NCBI RefSeq assembly: GCF_007713735.2
Contig: NZ_VMNW02000031.1
Coordinates: 19,021-83,020, forward strand
Length of the DNA: 64,000 nt
Origin: Amycolatopsis acidicola
GTDB lineage: Bacteria; Actinomycetota; Actinomycetes; Mycobacteriales; Pseudonocardiaceae
Direction: 5' to 3'
Positions 25,276-33,861 of this stretch are shown piece by piece (position 1 is the first letter of the stretch; the number at the start of each line of letters is the position of its first letter). The notes below the pieces were generated by a model. It was not told where the DNA came from and did not search any database. It saw only the letters and a program-made list of their open reading frames with translations. A program made the translations under genes and the position numbers.

Positions 25276-26710
25276 CCGGATCCGTCGCCGCCGTTTTTCC
25301 CGCCGCACGGCCGAAAACGGCGGCTCGCATGAGGGCGGCGCCACCGGGGTAGTCGCCGTAGAACAGGCCGCCGGTGGCTTCACCCGCGGCGTAGAGGCCG
25401 GGGACGGCGACGCCGTCGCTGTCGAGTGCGCGGCCATCGGGGTCTATGCGCACGCCGCCGAAGGTGAAGGTCAGCCCGGCGACCGCGTGGTAAGCGACGA
25501 AAGGTGGCCGGTCCAGCGGGGTGGCCCACGCCGATTTCGCCGGGGTGAGGCCCGTCGTGCGCTCCTCGTCGGTGCAGGCGCGGTTGAACTCGTCGACGGT
25601 GCGCACGAGTTGGCCAGCGGGGACACCGATCCGCGCGGCGAGCCCGGGCAAAGTCGGTGCGGTGACAGGGATCGCCGATCCGGCGAACTCGTCCGCCACG
25701 CGCGCCGCGGTGCGCTGGTCGAAGAGCTCGTAGGCCACCCGCCCGGGCTGGCGCATGATGGCCTTCCCCATTTTCGAGTAGTTCTTCACCCACGGCCCCG
25801 GCCCTTCGTCGACGAACCGTTCGCCGTCACGGTTGACCAGCACGCCGAGCCAGAACCCGTGCAACGGGAACGGCGGCGACGCCTCGCTGCGTCCGGGGGA
25901 CGGCATGGTCGGGTCGACGGCGGCGGAGTGGCAGCTCGACCACGTTCCGGCGTCGCCGGCGCCGGCCCGTAGCGCCGCCATGATCCCGTCGCCCGTGGCC
26001 AGCCGGGTGCCGCGGAGCTTGACGTCTTCCCAAGCGGGCCCGAGGTGCCGCCGCCGGAGTTCGCGGTCGGCCTGGAAGCCGCCGCTGGTGATCACCACCG
26101 CATCGGCGGGCAGCGTGCCGTCGCCGGTCATCACGCCCGTGACGCGCCCGTTCTCGCGAACCACGTCGGTGAGGGGAGTGGACCAGCGGATCTCGACCCC
26201 GATCCGGTCCGCGTGCCGCAGCAACGGTTTGATCACCTCGAACCCGCGCGACATGCCTTCGCCGGTGCTGGTGAGGATCTGTCCCGGCGGGACACGCAGC
26301 ACCCCGTCCCGCACCCGCGCGCCGACCGTGCGGTTGAAGGTGAAGCGCACCCCTTTTTCCTTGAGCCAGCGCATTGTTTCCAGTGAACGAGCCGCGAGCG
26401 TTTCGACGAGCCGCGGGTCGGCCCTGCCGTCGCTCATCGCCATCAGCTCGGCGGCGTAGGCCTCGCTGGTGTAGGCCGGGGCGTCGATCTTCCCGGCCCG
26501 CATCCCGGGTTCGAACTCCTCGGCGATCGACGTGAGGTCGTCCGGCCCGTCGTAGCGGAAGAGGAACAGGCCGCCCGAGAAGGCCGCGTTCCCGCCGACG
26601 TCGTCCCGTTTTCCCTTTTCCAGCAACACAACGCTCGCGCCGGTTTCCCGGGCGGAGATCGCGGCGGCGAGCCCGCTCAGGCCGGCTCCGGCGACGACAA
26701 CTGTAAGCAT
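25232..26710 (-). CDS. FAD-dependent oxidoreductase of the fumarate reductase/succinate dehydrogenase flavoprotein family (TcuA-like)
   Basis: This 492-residue protein has an N-terminal FAD site VVVAGAGLSGLAAAISARE with GGNAAFSGGLF just after. The capping domain carries the family Arg/His region (GFWLGVLVNRDGERFVDEGPG). The C-terminal FAD segment is PGLYAAGEATGGLFYGDYPGG. Relatives include tricarballylate dehydrogenase TcuA, fumarate reductase and ketosteroid dehydrogenase. I chose the ATG at 26710 because the FAD motif begins there. An in-frame ATG at 26749 adds 13 residues. Both ATGs lie inside a repeated CAGCATGCTT element, and neither has a clear ribosome site. Confidence 0.85.
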   Translation of the reverse strand: MLTVVVAGAGLSGLAAAISARETGASVVLLEKGKRDDVGGNAAFSGGLFLFRYDGPDDLTSIAEEFEPGMRAGKIDAPAYTSEAYAAELMAMSDGRADPRLVETLAARSLETMRWLKEKGVRFTFNRTVGARVRDGVLRVPPGQILTSTGEGMSRGFEVIKPLLRHADRIGVEIRWSTPLTDVVRENGRVTGVMTGDGTLPADAVVITSGGFQADRELRRRHLGPAWEDVKLRGTRLATGDGIMAALRAGAGDAGTWSSCHSAAVDPTMPSPGRSEASPPFPLHGFWLGVLVNRDGERFVDEGPGPWVKNYSKMGKAIMRQPGRVAYELFDQRTAARVADEFAGSAIPVTAPTLPGLAARIGVPAGQLVRTVDEFNRACTDEERTTGLTPAKSAWATPLDRPPFVAYHAVAGLTFTFGGVRIDPDGRALDSDGVAVPGLYAAGEATGGLFYGDYPGGAALMRAAVFGRAAGKTAATDPATPPSDHLRSPRAG

Positions 26711-26754
26711 GCTGACAAAGTAGAGTCTTGCTTCGAAAGGTGCAAGCATGCTGA
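26705..26754 (-). repeat. Tandem 11-bp direct repeat at the flavoprotein promoter/start
   Basis: AAGCATGCTGA occurs at 26705-26715 and 26744-26754, 39 bp apart. Each contains the palindrome AGCATGCT. On the minus strand a TTGCAC hexamer in the first copy is followed 17 bp later by TACTTT. The repeats therefore flank a plausible promoter and may be operator sites. The regulator is unknown. Confidence 0.5.
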
Positions 26755-26821
26755 TACTTGGCTCGCTGTCCCTTTGACCCCTGTCACACTTCCTGGACGG
26801 TAGTCCCGTGACTCCTTACCG

Positions 26822-26839
26822 TAGGCAAGCCTTGCCTAA
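26822..26839. promoter_or_regulatory. Iron-box-like palindrome upstream of doxX
   Basis: TAGGCAAGCCTTGCCTA (26822-26838) is a perfect odd palindrome with 8-bp arms. Over the 19-bp DtxR/IdeR box I count 13 matches to the TTAGGTTAGGCTAACCTAA consensus. It resembles the stronger box at 45048-45066. It lies 23 bp before the DoxX start. Confidence 0.5.
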
Positions 26840-26861
26840 CTAAAACCCCGGAGGAGTCTCC

Positions 26862-27287
26862 ATGCGCGGTTCGACCCTTGACAAGGCTGCACCCGTCGTC
26901 CTCGGCCTGTTCCGCATCGTCATCGGGCTGCTCTTCGCGGGCCACGGCGCCGCGTCGCTGTTCGGGATTTTCGGCGGCGCGTCCGGCACGAACGGCGGGA
27001 CCGTCGCCGTGGGCGCCTGGCCGTCCTGGTACGCGGCGGTGATCCAGCTCGTCTGCGGACTGCTCGTGATGACCGGCCTGTTCACCCGGGTCGCGGCGCT
27101 GCTGGCCTCCGGCTCGATGGCCTACGCCTACTTCGTCATGCACCAGCCCGATGGGCTCCTGCCGCTGCAGAACCACGGCGAACCGGCCGCGCTGTTCTGC
27201 TGGGCGTTCCTGCTGCTGGTGTTCACGGGCCCCGGCGCCGTCGCGTTGAGCTCCCTGTTTTCCCGCGACACCACGGCGGCCGCGTGA
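26862..27287 (+). CDS. DoxX-family membrane protein
   Basis: This 141-residue protein has four predicted membrane helices (about 12-32, 55-77, 82-98, 112-130) and the DoxX features GLFRIVIGLLFAGHGAASLFG near the start and GLFTRVAALLASGSMAYAYF. Mycobacterial DoxX forms a membrane complex with SodA and SseA for thiosulfur and redox homeostasis; no such partners are nearby. The ATG has a strong site, CGGAGGAG. It ends 2 bp from the convergent padR gene. The iron-box-like palindrome upstream hints at iron or oxidative control. Confidence 0.85.
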   Translation: MRGSTLDKAAPVVLGLFRIVIGLLFAGHGAASLFGIFGGASGTNGGTVAVGAWPSWYAAVIQLVCGLLVMTGLFTRVAALLASGSMAYAYFVMHQPDGLLPLQNHGEPAALFCWAFLLLVFTGPGAVALSSLFSRDTTAAA

Positions 27288-27289
27288 CG

Positions 27290-27778
27290 TCATTGCTCGG
27301 CGAGGATGCGGTAAAGCGCTTGCCGCGCGCCGCGGACGATCGCGACCGCCTGTTCGATGGACTCCTCCGAAGCCGACGACGTCACCTGCTGGGCGGCGGC
27401 ACGGAGCTGGTGCATTTCGTCGCGGAGCTGTGAGTGCTCGCGCGGCTCCGCCGGGAATTCGGCGGCGAACGCGGAGACGCGACGTTCGGCGGCCTGCTTT
27501 TCCCCTTCGCCGGTAAGGGAAAAGATCCGCCGTCCGTCGGTCTCGTCGCATTTCACGAGCCGGTTGTCCTGGAACATCTGCAGCAGCGGATAGATCGAAC
27601 CCGGGCTGGGCCGCCACGTCCCGCCGCTGAACCGCTCGAGCCGGTCCATCAGCTCGTACCCGTGCGCCGGACCGTCCAGCAGCGCGGTGAGCACCAGGTC
27701 CGGCACCATCCCGCGCCGCATGCGCCCGCCTTCGCCCCGGCCGCCGCCATATCCGCGATGTCCGCCGTGTCCTCGCAT
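27290..27778 (-). CDS. PadR-family transcriptional regulator
   Basis: This 162-residue protein has a Gly/Arg-rich start (MRGHGGHRGYGGGRGEGG) and a PadR winged helix (VLTALLDGPAHGYELMDRLE, then GSIYPLLQMFQDNRLVKC, residues about 25-95). A C-terminal dimerisation coiled coil follows. The ATG at 27778 is preferred; a GTG 12 bp upstream is in frame. Its promoter contains CGATATATCG and TATCGTGA, elements repeated at both divergent promoters around 35.6-35.8 kb. It therefore probably regulates itself and the two operons there. Confidence 0.9.
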   Translation of the reverse strand: MRGHGGHRGYGGGRGEGGRMRRGMVPDLVLTALLDGPAHGYELMDRLERFSGGTWRPSPGSIYPLLQMFQDNRLVKCDETDGRRIFSLTGEGEKQAAERRVSAFAAEFPAEPREHSQLRDEMHQLRAAAQQVTSSASEESIEQAVAIVRGARQALYRILAEQ

Positions 27779-27811
27779 TGCCCGTATCACCGATTCGCCG
27801 TCGTGAGTAGT

Positions 27812-27824
27812 CGATATATCGTGA
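27812..27824. promoter_or_regulatory. Candidate PadR operator at padR
   Basis: CGATATATCG (27812-27821) is a perfect 10-bp palindrome, overlapped by TATCGTGA (27817-27824). The same palindrome is at 35805-35814, and TATCGTGA occurs in the array at 35582-35620. Position: about 35 bp upstream of the regulator start. Confidence 0.55.
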
Positions 27825-27853
27825 CATTATCACGGCAGCCCCGGCCGGCCGGG

Positions 27854-28528
27854 TCACTCCACCTTGACCGACAGCTCGGTGGATCCCTTGAGCGGCAAGG
27901 AAAGAGACCGGAATCCCCGCTCCGGGTCACGCACGTAGTCCAGGAAATCCGTTTCGCCGTTGTCGTTCAGCACGAGTGCGCCGACGCGGAGCTGGGGCGT
28001 GAGGATTTCGATCAGCTGCCGGGCGAGGGAAGGTCCCTCCGCGACCGGGAACCCGTCGATCAGCGCGAAATCGACGGGCCCGCCGACGTCGGCGAGTGTC
28101 TCCCTGGCGTCGCCGAGCCGGATGTCGGCGTAGTCCGCCAATCCCGCCTCGGCCAGGTTCCGTTCGGCGGCGGCCGCTTTGCCGGGCACGATCTCGGCGC
28201 CGATCACCGTGCCGCCGCCGTTGTCGCGGATCGCGGCGGCGAAGTAGATCGCCGAAACACCGACCGAGGTCGCGAAGTCGACCACCCGCTTCGCCCCGAT
28301 CGCCCGGCACAGCAGGTAGATGAGATCGCCCTGCTCCTGCTTGATCGAGAGCGGCCGGTCCGCGCGGGCGAACGGGTCGGCGAACGCGGGGTTGCTCCCG
28401 TCGCGCCAGCTGCCCCGCCGACCCGAACGCCCGCCGGGGAACTGGTTCGACGGCGCGTGCAGGCGATCCAGCACCGTACGCACGCGCGGATCCAGCACCG
28501 GGCCGAGGACCCGTTCTTCTTGCGGCAT
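27854..28528 (-). CDS. Class I SAM-dependent O-methyltransferase, copy 1
   Basis: This 224-residue protein is related to catechol/caffeoyl-CoA-type O-methyltransferases. The SAM site is RVVDFATSVGVSAIYFAAAIRD (about residues 80-101), with acidic motif AEIVPG and metal-site-like segment FALIDGFP. The helix before it, QEQGDLIYLLCRA, is shared with the paralogue at 60871-61521. The end of the core reads GALVLNDNGETDFLDYVRD. The ATG overlaps the preceding stop by one base (TGATG). It is the last gene of the importer operon, so it probably methylates a product or intermediate of that pathway. Confidence 0.85.
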   Translation of the reverse strand: MPQEERVLGPVLDPRVRTVLDRLHAPSNQFPGGRSGRRGSWRDGSNPAFADPFARADRPLSIKQEQGDLIYLLCRAIGAKRVVDFATSVGVSAIYFAAAIRDNGGGTVIGAEIVPGKAAAAERNLAEAGLADYADIRLGDARETLADVGGPVDFALIDGFPVAEGPSLARQLIEILTPQLRVGALVLNDNGETDFLDYVRDPERGFRSLSLPLKGSTELSVKVE

Positions 28529-29346
28529 CAGTCTTCCCCGTGATCGTGGTCAGGGTGGTCGGCCACGCCCTGGCGCCAGTACCCGCGCGTCACCAACGAT
28601 GACCGCGGCACCTGCCGGTCGAGCAGCTGCCTGCGGATTCGCCGCACCGCGGAAGCCTCACACGCCACCCAGACCTGGGTTTCCGCATCGATCACGGCAC
28701 CGGCGGCCGCGTCGTACAGCTCCTCGCCCCATGCCTCGGGGTGACGCCGGTGATGCCACGTGACCGTCGTCTGCGCGGCGCTGTCGAGCGGAATCTCGTC
28801 CTCGGCACCGTCGACTTCCAGGTGCACGGCCGCTTTCGCGCTCGCGGGCAGTGCGTCGAGCAAGGTTCCCACCGCGGGCAGCGCGCTTTCGTCACCGCCG
28901 ATCCACCACTCCGGTGCGGTGAGGTCGAAGGGCAGCCGTCCGCCCGGTCCGCCGATCGCGAGCTTGTCCCCGGCCTTCGCCCGCTGTGCCCAGGTGGCGG
29001 CCGGCCCGTCGCCGTGCAGGACGAACTGCACCTCCAAAGTCCCGGCGTAGGCGTCGAAGTAGCGCGGCGTGTAGGTCCGGACGATCGGCCGTGGCTTGTC
29101 CTCGGGCCACGTCCGGCCCTCGGCGGTGATCTTCGGCAGCGTGGGCGCGTCCTGGCCCGGGGCGGGCAGGAAGAGCTTGATGTGCGAAGTCGGTGCCGCG
29201 GCCTGGAACCGGCTCAGGTCCGCGCCGCCGACGTGGACCGACACCAGCCTCGGCGTGATCCGGGCAAGCCTGACCACCTCGACCGGCTCCGGTGGGCGCC
29301 GCGGCCGCCTCGGCCCGCCCCGCCTGTCCACAATGGAGTCTTTCAT
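28528..29346 (-). CDS. Siderophore-interacting protein (ViuB/SIP-type FAD ferric reductase)
   Basis: This 272-residue protein has an FAD-binding barrel with RPIVRTYTPRYFD (RxYT flavin motif, about residue 88) and AGDKLAIGGPGGRLPF. A C-terminal NAD(P)H-binding domain holds WWIGGDESALPAVGTLLDALP and WVACEASAVRRIRRQLL. SIP proteins reduce ferric siderophores in the cytosol. No siderophore synthesis gene is in this operon and the local transporter is of dipeptide type. The gene overlaps the aldolase stop by 4 bp (ATGA). It may instead reduce another metal complex. Confidence 0.88.
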   Translation of the reverse strand: MKDSIVDRRGGPRRPRRPPEPVEVVRLARITPRLVSVHVGGADLSRFQAAAPTSHIKLFLPAPGQDAPTLPKITAEGRTWPEDKPRPIVRTYTPRYFDAYAGTLEVQFVLHGDGPAATWAQRAKAGDKLAIGGPGGRLPFDLTAPEWWIGGDESALPAVGTLLDALPASAKAAVHLEVDGAEDEIPLDSAAQTTVTWHHRRHPEAWGEELYDAAAGAVIDAETQVWVACEASAVRRIRRQLLDRQVPRSSLVTRGYWRQGVADHPDHDHGED

Positions 29347-30053
29347 GCCTTGCCGTCCTTTCCGGAGTTCGTGCGCCTGACGAGGTATTCCCAGGAGCGC
29401 AACAGATAGCCGTCCGCTTCGGCGTGCGAATACCGGCTTCCCGGCTCCCGCAACGGAGGCGCGACACCCCCGGCGGCCGCCGCGAGCAGCTGCAGCCGGC
29501 ACGCCCGCTCCAGCAGGACGGCGGTCATCACGGCAGTGGCGACGCTGGCACCGACGGCGACGATTCCGTGCCCCACAAGGAAAAGCGCGCGGGCATCGCC
29601 GAGGTGGCGGGCCACGTCCGCGCCCAGCTCGGGCGTTTCGACGAGCCCGACCGGCGCCTCGTATCTCGGTACGCCCGCGGCGAACGGGCCCGCGCCGTTG
29701 GAGAACGCGTAAAGCGGCTGCCCGGTCGCCGCCAGCGCGATCGCGTGCGGGGGATGGCAGTGCACGACGCTGCCGACGTCCTCCCGAACGCGCAGGACTT
29801 CGGTGTGCAGCGGGTATTCCCGGGGCACGGGGGCCGAGCCGAGGAGACGCTTGCCGTCGAGGTCGGTCAGGACGACGTCCTCGGCGCCCACCTCGTCGAA
29901 GCCGCGCGGCCCGGCCTTGAGCCAGACGTGGCCGAGGTCCCGGTCGCGCCGGGAAACGTGGCCCCAGACCGGGTCGCCCTGGTCCTCGATGCCCAGGACG
30001 TGGCAGCCGAGCACCACCTCGGCGGCGGGGTCCTCAAGGGACGGTGCGGTCAC
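29343..30053 (-). CDS. Class II aldolase/adducin family protein
   Basis: This 236-residue protein has the zinc site of fuculose-phosphate-aldolase/ribulose-phosphate-epimerase types: YPLHTEVLR, then VVHCHPPHAIAL (two His), and LVGHGIVAVG (third His). Other members act on hydroxy or keto acids in aromatic degradation. The GTG start (VTAPSLEDPAAEVV) overlaps the ATPase stop (GTGA). A longer upstream frame has no support. In an operon with an importer and divergent VOC and hydrolase genes, a retro-aldol or decarboxylation step is likely. Confidence 0.87.
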   Translation of the reverse strand: MTAPSLEDPAAEVVLGCHVLGIEDQGDPVWGHVSRRDRDLGHVWLKAGPRGFDEVGAEDVVLTDLDGKRLLGSAPVPREYPLHTEVLRVREDVGSVVHCHPPHAIALAATGQPLYAFSNGAGPFAAGVPRYEAPVGLVETPELGADVARHLGDARALFLVGHGIVAVGASVATAVMTAVLLERACRLQLLAAAAGGVAPPLREPGSRYSHAEADGYLLRSWEYLVRRTNSGKDGKA

Positions 30054-31054
30054 TGCTGCTCCTCGTTCTGGTCGGGGAAATGACAGGCGGCGAACTGTCC
30101 CGGCCGGACCTCGCGCATCTCCGGCTCCGTCCGCGCGCAAACCGGCTGGGCGAGGGGACACCTCGTCCGGAACCGGCAGCCGCTGGGCGGTGCGAGCGGC
30201 GAAGGCAGCTCGCCGTCGAGGGAAGGGCCGCGGAAGGGGTGGTCGGGATCGGCGAGGGGGACCGAGTCGAGCAGCGCACGGGTGTAGGGATGCGCCGGAT
30301 GGTCGTAGACCTGCTGGGAGTCCCCGAATTCACACGTCTTGCCGAGGTACATGATCAGCACGTGGTCGGTCATCGAGCGCACGACGGCGAGATCGTGCGC
30401 GATGAACACGACGGTCAGGGCGAACTCGGTTTTGAGGTCCTCGATCAGGTTGAGGATCTGCGCCTGCACCGACACGTCGAGCGCGGACACGGGCTCGTCG
30501 CAGATCAGCAGCCGCGGCCGGACGGCCAGCGCCCGCGCGATCGCGACCCGTTGCGCCTGCCCGCCGGAGAGCCTGCGGGGCGACGTGGTGGCGAGCTGCT
30601 CCGGTGACAGGCCCACCGCGGTCAGGATCTCCGCGGCGGCCCGCTGCTGTTTTTCCTTGGGGGCGCCGGAAATCGCCAGGCCCTCGGCCACGATGGCGGG
30701 GACGTTCCGGCGCGGGTTCAGCGAGGCGACCGGATCCTGGAAGATCATCTGCATGTCGCGGCGCAGCGCGCGCATCCGCCTTTCGCCCGCGCCGTCGATC
30801 CGTTCGCCGCCGAAGCTGACCTCGCCGCCGACGGCGCCTTCCAACCGCAGCACCGCCCGGCCCGCCGTCGACTTCCCGCAGCCGGACTCGCCGACGATGC
30901 CCAGGGTTTCCCCGGGCAGCACGTCGAAACTGGCCCCGGACACCGCCCGCACTGTGCCGCCCTTCGTGGCGTACTCGACAACGAGATCACGCACGGATAG
31001 CAGTGCTTCGTCCCCGCGCAGGTGCGCGGTTCCGTTACCGGCCAACGAGTTCAC
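30050..31054 (-). CDS. ABC transporter ATP-binding protein, dipeptide/oligopeptide family (DppF/OppF-like)
   Basis: This 334-residue ATPase has Walker A GIVGESGCGKST, Q-loop MIFQDPVASLNPR, signature RLSGGQAQRVAIARAL and Walker B LLICDEPVSALDVS. The C-terminal Cys-rich extension (GCRFRTRCPLAQPVCA) is typical of Opp/Dpp ATPases, where it binds an iron-sulfur cluster or metal. The GTG start overlaps the DppD-like gene by 20 bp. Together with 31035-35423 it forms one importer. Confidence 0.92.
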   Translation of the reverse strand: MNSLAGNGTAHLRGDEALLSVRDLVVEYATKGGTVRAVSGASFDVLPGETLGIVGESGCGKSTAGRAVLRLEGAVGGEVSFGGERIDGAGERRMRALRRDMQMIFQDPVASLNPRRNVPAIVAEGLAISGAPKEKQQRAAAEILTAVGLSPEQLATTSPRRLSGGQAQRVAIARALAVRPRLLICDEPVSALDVSVQAQILNLIEDLKTEFALTVVFIAHDLAVVRSMTDHVLIMYLGKTCEFGDSQQVYDHPAHPYTRALLDSVPLADPDHPFRGPSLDGELPSPLAPPSGCRFRTRCPLAQPVCARTEPEMREVRPGQFAACHFPDQNEEQQ

Positions 31055-32024
31055 CTCCCGTGACGGGGTTGGAGCAGGCGACGGAACGGCCTTCCCCGGC
31101 CGGCCGCATGTCGGGCCCGGGATCCGAGCACGAGGCCGTCGCGTGCGCGCAGCGCGCGGCGAACCGGCAGCCCGGCGGCACGCGGACCGGGTCGGGCAGC
31201 GCGCCGGGAATCAGCGGGAACTTCGCGTGCCGCTCGTGGTCCATGGTGGGTGTCGCGTCGAGCAGTGCGTGGGTGTAGCGGTGCCGGGGCTGCCGGAAGA
31301 CGTCCCGCGTCGGCCCGACTTCGGCCAGCCGCCCGGCGTACATCACGGCGGTGCGGTCGGTCCGGCCCGCGACCACGGACAGGTCGTGGCTGACGAGGAT
31401 CATCGACATCCGGTGTTCACTTTGGACTCTGCGCAGCAGGTCGAGGATCTGGCGCTGCACCGTCACGTCGAGCGCGGTGGTCGGCTCGTCGGCGATCAGC
31501 AGGTCCGGTTCGCAGGCGAGCGCCACGGCGATCATCACGCGCTGCTGCATGCCGCCGGACAGCTCGTGCGGGTAGGCGCGCAGCCGCCGCTCCGGGTCGG
31601 GCACGCCGACTTCGGCGAGGAGTTTCACCGCCCGGGCGTGCGCTTCCGACCTGCTCACGCCGAGATGGCGCCGCATCCCCTCGGTCAGCTGGCGCCCCGT
31701 CCTGACCACCGGGTTCAGTGAGCGACCGGGGTCCTGGAACACCATCGCGATCCGCGGGCCCCAGATCTCCCGCATTGCTTTCCTCGGCAGGCCAAGGAGT
31801 TCACGCCCTTCGAACGTGACGGATCCGGTGGTCTCCGACCGCCGCGGCAGCAGCCCCATGATGGCCCGCGACAGCACGGACTTGCCGGAGCCCGATTCGC
31901 CGACGAGCCCGATCGCCTCGCCGCGGGCGAGGTCGAAGGAGACATCGTCCACCGCTTTCACCACTCCGCGCGGGGAACCGAGGTAGGCGCGCAGCTCCCG
32001 GACGCTCAGCAAGATGTCGTTCAT
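31035..32024 (-). CDS. ABC transporter ATP-binding protein, dipeptide/oligopeptide family (DppD/OppD-like)
   Basis: This 329-residue ATPase has Walker A GLVGESGSGKSV, Q-loop MVFQDPGRSLNPVV, signature ELSGGMQQRVMIAVALA and Walker B LLIADEPTTALDVT. It also has the C-terminal PGCRFAARCAHATASC extension. It pairs with the DppF-like protein as a heterodimeric motor. Its ATG overlaps the permease stop by 4 bp. Confidence 0.92.
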   Translation of the reverse strand: MNDILLSVRELRAYLGSPRGVVKAVDDVSFDLARGEAIGLVGESGSGKSVLSRAIMGLLPRRSETTGSVTFEGRELLGLPRKAMREIWGPRIAMVFQDPGRSLNPVVRTGRQLTEGMRRHLGVSRSEAHARAVKLLAEVGVPDPERRLRAYPHELSGGMQQRVMIAVALACEPDLLIADEPTTALDVTVQRQILDLLRRVQSEHRMSMILVSHDLSVVAGRTDRTAVMYAGRLAEVGPTRDVFRQPRHRYTHALLDATPTMDHERHAKFPLIPGALPDPVRVPPGCRFAARCAHATASCSDPGPDMRPAGEGRSVACSNPVTGGELVGR

Positions 32025-32911
32025 AGGTGGTCCCCGTCGAAGCGGTTCCGGAGGTGGTCGCCGATCTGGTTGAGCGCGAAGACCGTGCAGAAGATCGCGA
32101 GCGCCGGCACGAACACCAGATGCGGGTCGTCGGCGATGGAGTCCTTGCCAGCGTAGATCATCCCGCCCCAGGACGGGCTGGGCGGCGGGATGCCGAGCCC
32201 GAGGAAGCTGAGCGAGCCCTCGGCGACGATCACGTGCGCGAGCACGATCGGCAGGTACGCGGCCAGCGGCGGCAGGACGTTGGGCAGGATCTCGCGGAAC
32301 AGGATCCGCCACGGCCCCGCGCCCATGTTCTTCGCCGCCCGCACGAAGCCGCGCGTCGACCAGCTCAGCGTCTGCGCCCGCGCCAGCCGGACGAACTGGG
32401 GCATGCCCATCACCCCCATGCCCACGATGAGCGTGGTGATGCTCGGGGTGAAGGTGGCGGCGAGCGCCAGCAAGAGCACGAGGCCGGGGAAGGCGAGCAT
32501 CACGTCGGTCAGCAGCCCGATGCCGGTGTCGAGCTTCTTCCCGAAGTACCCGGCCATCATGCCCAGCAGCGAGCCGAGCACGAAAGTCGTTACGCAGGCG
32601 GCTGTTCCGACGACGAGCGACACGCGGGCGCCGTAGATCAGCCGGGACAGCATCGAGCGGCCGGTGCCGTCGGTGCCCAGCAGCATCGACAGCGAGTCCG
32701 TGCTCGGGCCGAGCCGGGGGAAGCCGATCGGCGTCGCATAGGAAGGCAGATGCAGCACGGGGGCGAACACGGCCAGGAGGATGATCGCGGCCATCCAGCC
32801 GTAGCTGAGCCAAACCAGGACCGAGTGGGTCTTCTTCGCCGCCGGGACGACGGGCAGTTTCGCAGCCGCCTTCTTCGCCGCTTTCCCGCGCAGCAGGCCG
32901 GTGCTCGTCAT
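32021..32911 (-). CDS. ABC transporter permease, dipeptide family (DppC-like)
   Basis: This 296-residue protein has a positively charged N-terminus (LRGKAAKKAAAK) and about six membrane helices. The DppC landmarks are LLGTDGTGRSMLSRLIYGARVSL in part and the coupling loop FVRAAKNMGAGPWRILFREILPN. It forms the membrane channel with the DppB-like protein. ATGA overlap with that gene. Confidence 0.9.
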   Translation of the reverse strand: MTSTGLLRGKAAKKAAAKLPVVPAAKKTHSVLVWLSYGWMAAIILLAVFAPVLHLPSYATPIGFPRLGPSTDSLSMLLGTDGTGRSMLSRLIYGARVSLVVGTAACVTTFVLGSLLGMMAGYFGKKLDTGIGLLTDVMLAFPGLVLLLALAATFTPSITTLIVGMGVMGMPQFVRLARAQTLSWSTRGFVRAAKNMGAGPWRILFREILPNVLPPLAAYLPIVLAHVIVAEGSLSFLGLGIPPPSPSWGGMIYAGKDSIADDPHLVFVPALAIFCTVFALNQIGDHLRNRFDGDHL

Positions 32912-33861
32912 GCGGTCACCGCCCGGCGCACGCGCGGGTCGATGAGACCGTAGCTCAGGTCGACCACGGTGTTGATCGCGACGTACACGACGCCCGTGAA
33001 GGCGACGACGCCCTGCACCATGATCACGTCCCGTGACCCGATGGACGTCACGATGAGCTGGCCGAGCCCCGGTAGCGCGAACAGGGTTTCGACGATGACC
33101 GTGCCGCCGATCATCCGGCCGAGGCTGATTCCGAAGATGGTGACCAGGGAGAACGACGACGGGCGCAGCGCGTGCCGGAAGAGGACGTAGGCGTGGCTCA
33201 TTCCGCGTGCCCGCGCGGCGTCGATGTACTCCTCGCGCAGGGTGCTGGTGAGGTCGGCGCGCAGCAGTCGGTGGAACGACGCGATCTCCACCAGCGCCAC
33301 GGAAAGCGCGGGCAGGAAGGCCGATTCGAGGTTCGCCCCGAGGCCCTCGTCGAGCGGGGCCCAGCCCAGTACCGGGAACAGTCCGGTTTGGACGGACAGG
33401 AAGTAGACCAGGATCGGGCCGGCGATGAACGCCGGCACCGACAGCAGCACGGACGACAGCGCGTTCAGGAAGCGGTCGAACCTGCCGCGGGGCCAGGTGG
33501 CGCCCAGCACCGCGAACAGCAGCGCCAGCGCCAGCGCGATCACGAGGCTGAGCACGGCCAGTTCGACGGTCACCGGTGCCCGTTCGGCGATCGCGCTGCT
33601 CACCGGCTGGCCGGTCAGCGGCGACGTGCCGAGGTCGCCGTGCAGGGCGTTCCCGAGCCAGCTGAGGTATTGCTGCCAAAGGGGTTTGTCGAGGCCGAGC
33701 TTCGCGTTGAGCGCCGCGACGTTCTCCGGGGTGGCGTTCTGGCCGAGGATCGCCTCGGCCACCGAACCCGGGGTCAAGGCCATGAGGAGGGACACGACCA
33801 TCGTCACCAGCACCATGACCAGAACCCCGCGGCCGAGCTTCTTCGCCGCGCCGGTGATCAC
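32908..33861 (-). CDS. ABC transporter permease, dipeptide family (DppB-like)
   Basis: This 317-residue protein has six membrane helices, the periplasmic GLDKPLWQQYLSWLGNALHGDLG segment characteristic of DppB, and the coupling loop YIDAARARGMSHAYVLFRHALRPS. The GTG start overlaps the binding-protein stop (GTGA). Substrate range cannot be told from the permease. Confidence 0.9.
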   Translation of the reverse strand: MITGAAKKLGRGVLVMVLVTMVVSLLMALTPGSVAEAILGQNATPENVAALNAKLGLDKPLWQQYLSWLGNALHGDLGTSPLTGQPVSSAIAERAPVTVELAVLSLVIALALALLFAVLGATWPRGRFDRFLNALSSVLLSVPAFIAGPILVYFLSVQTGLFPVLGWAPLDEGLGANLESAFLPALSVALVEIASFHRLLRADLTSTLREEYIDAARARGMSHAYVLFRHALRPSSFSLVTIFGISLGRMIGGTVIVETLFALPGLGQLIVTSIGSRDVIMVQGVVAFTGVVYVAINTVVDLSYGLIDPRVRRAVTA

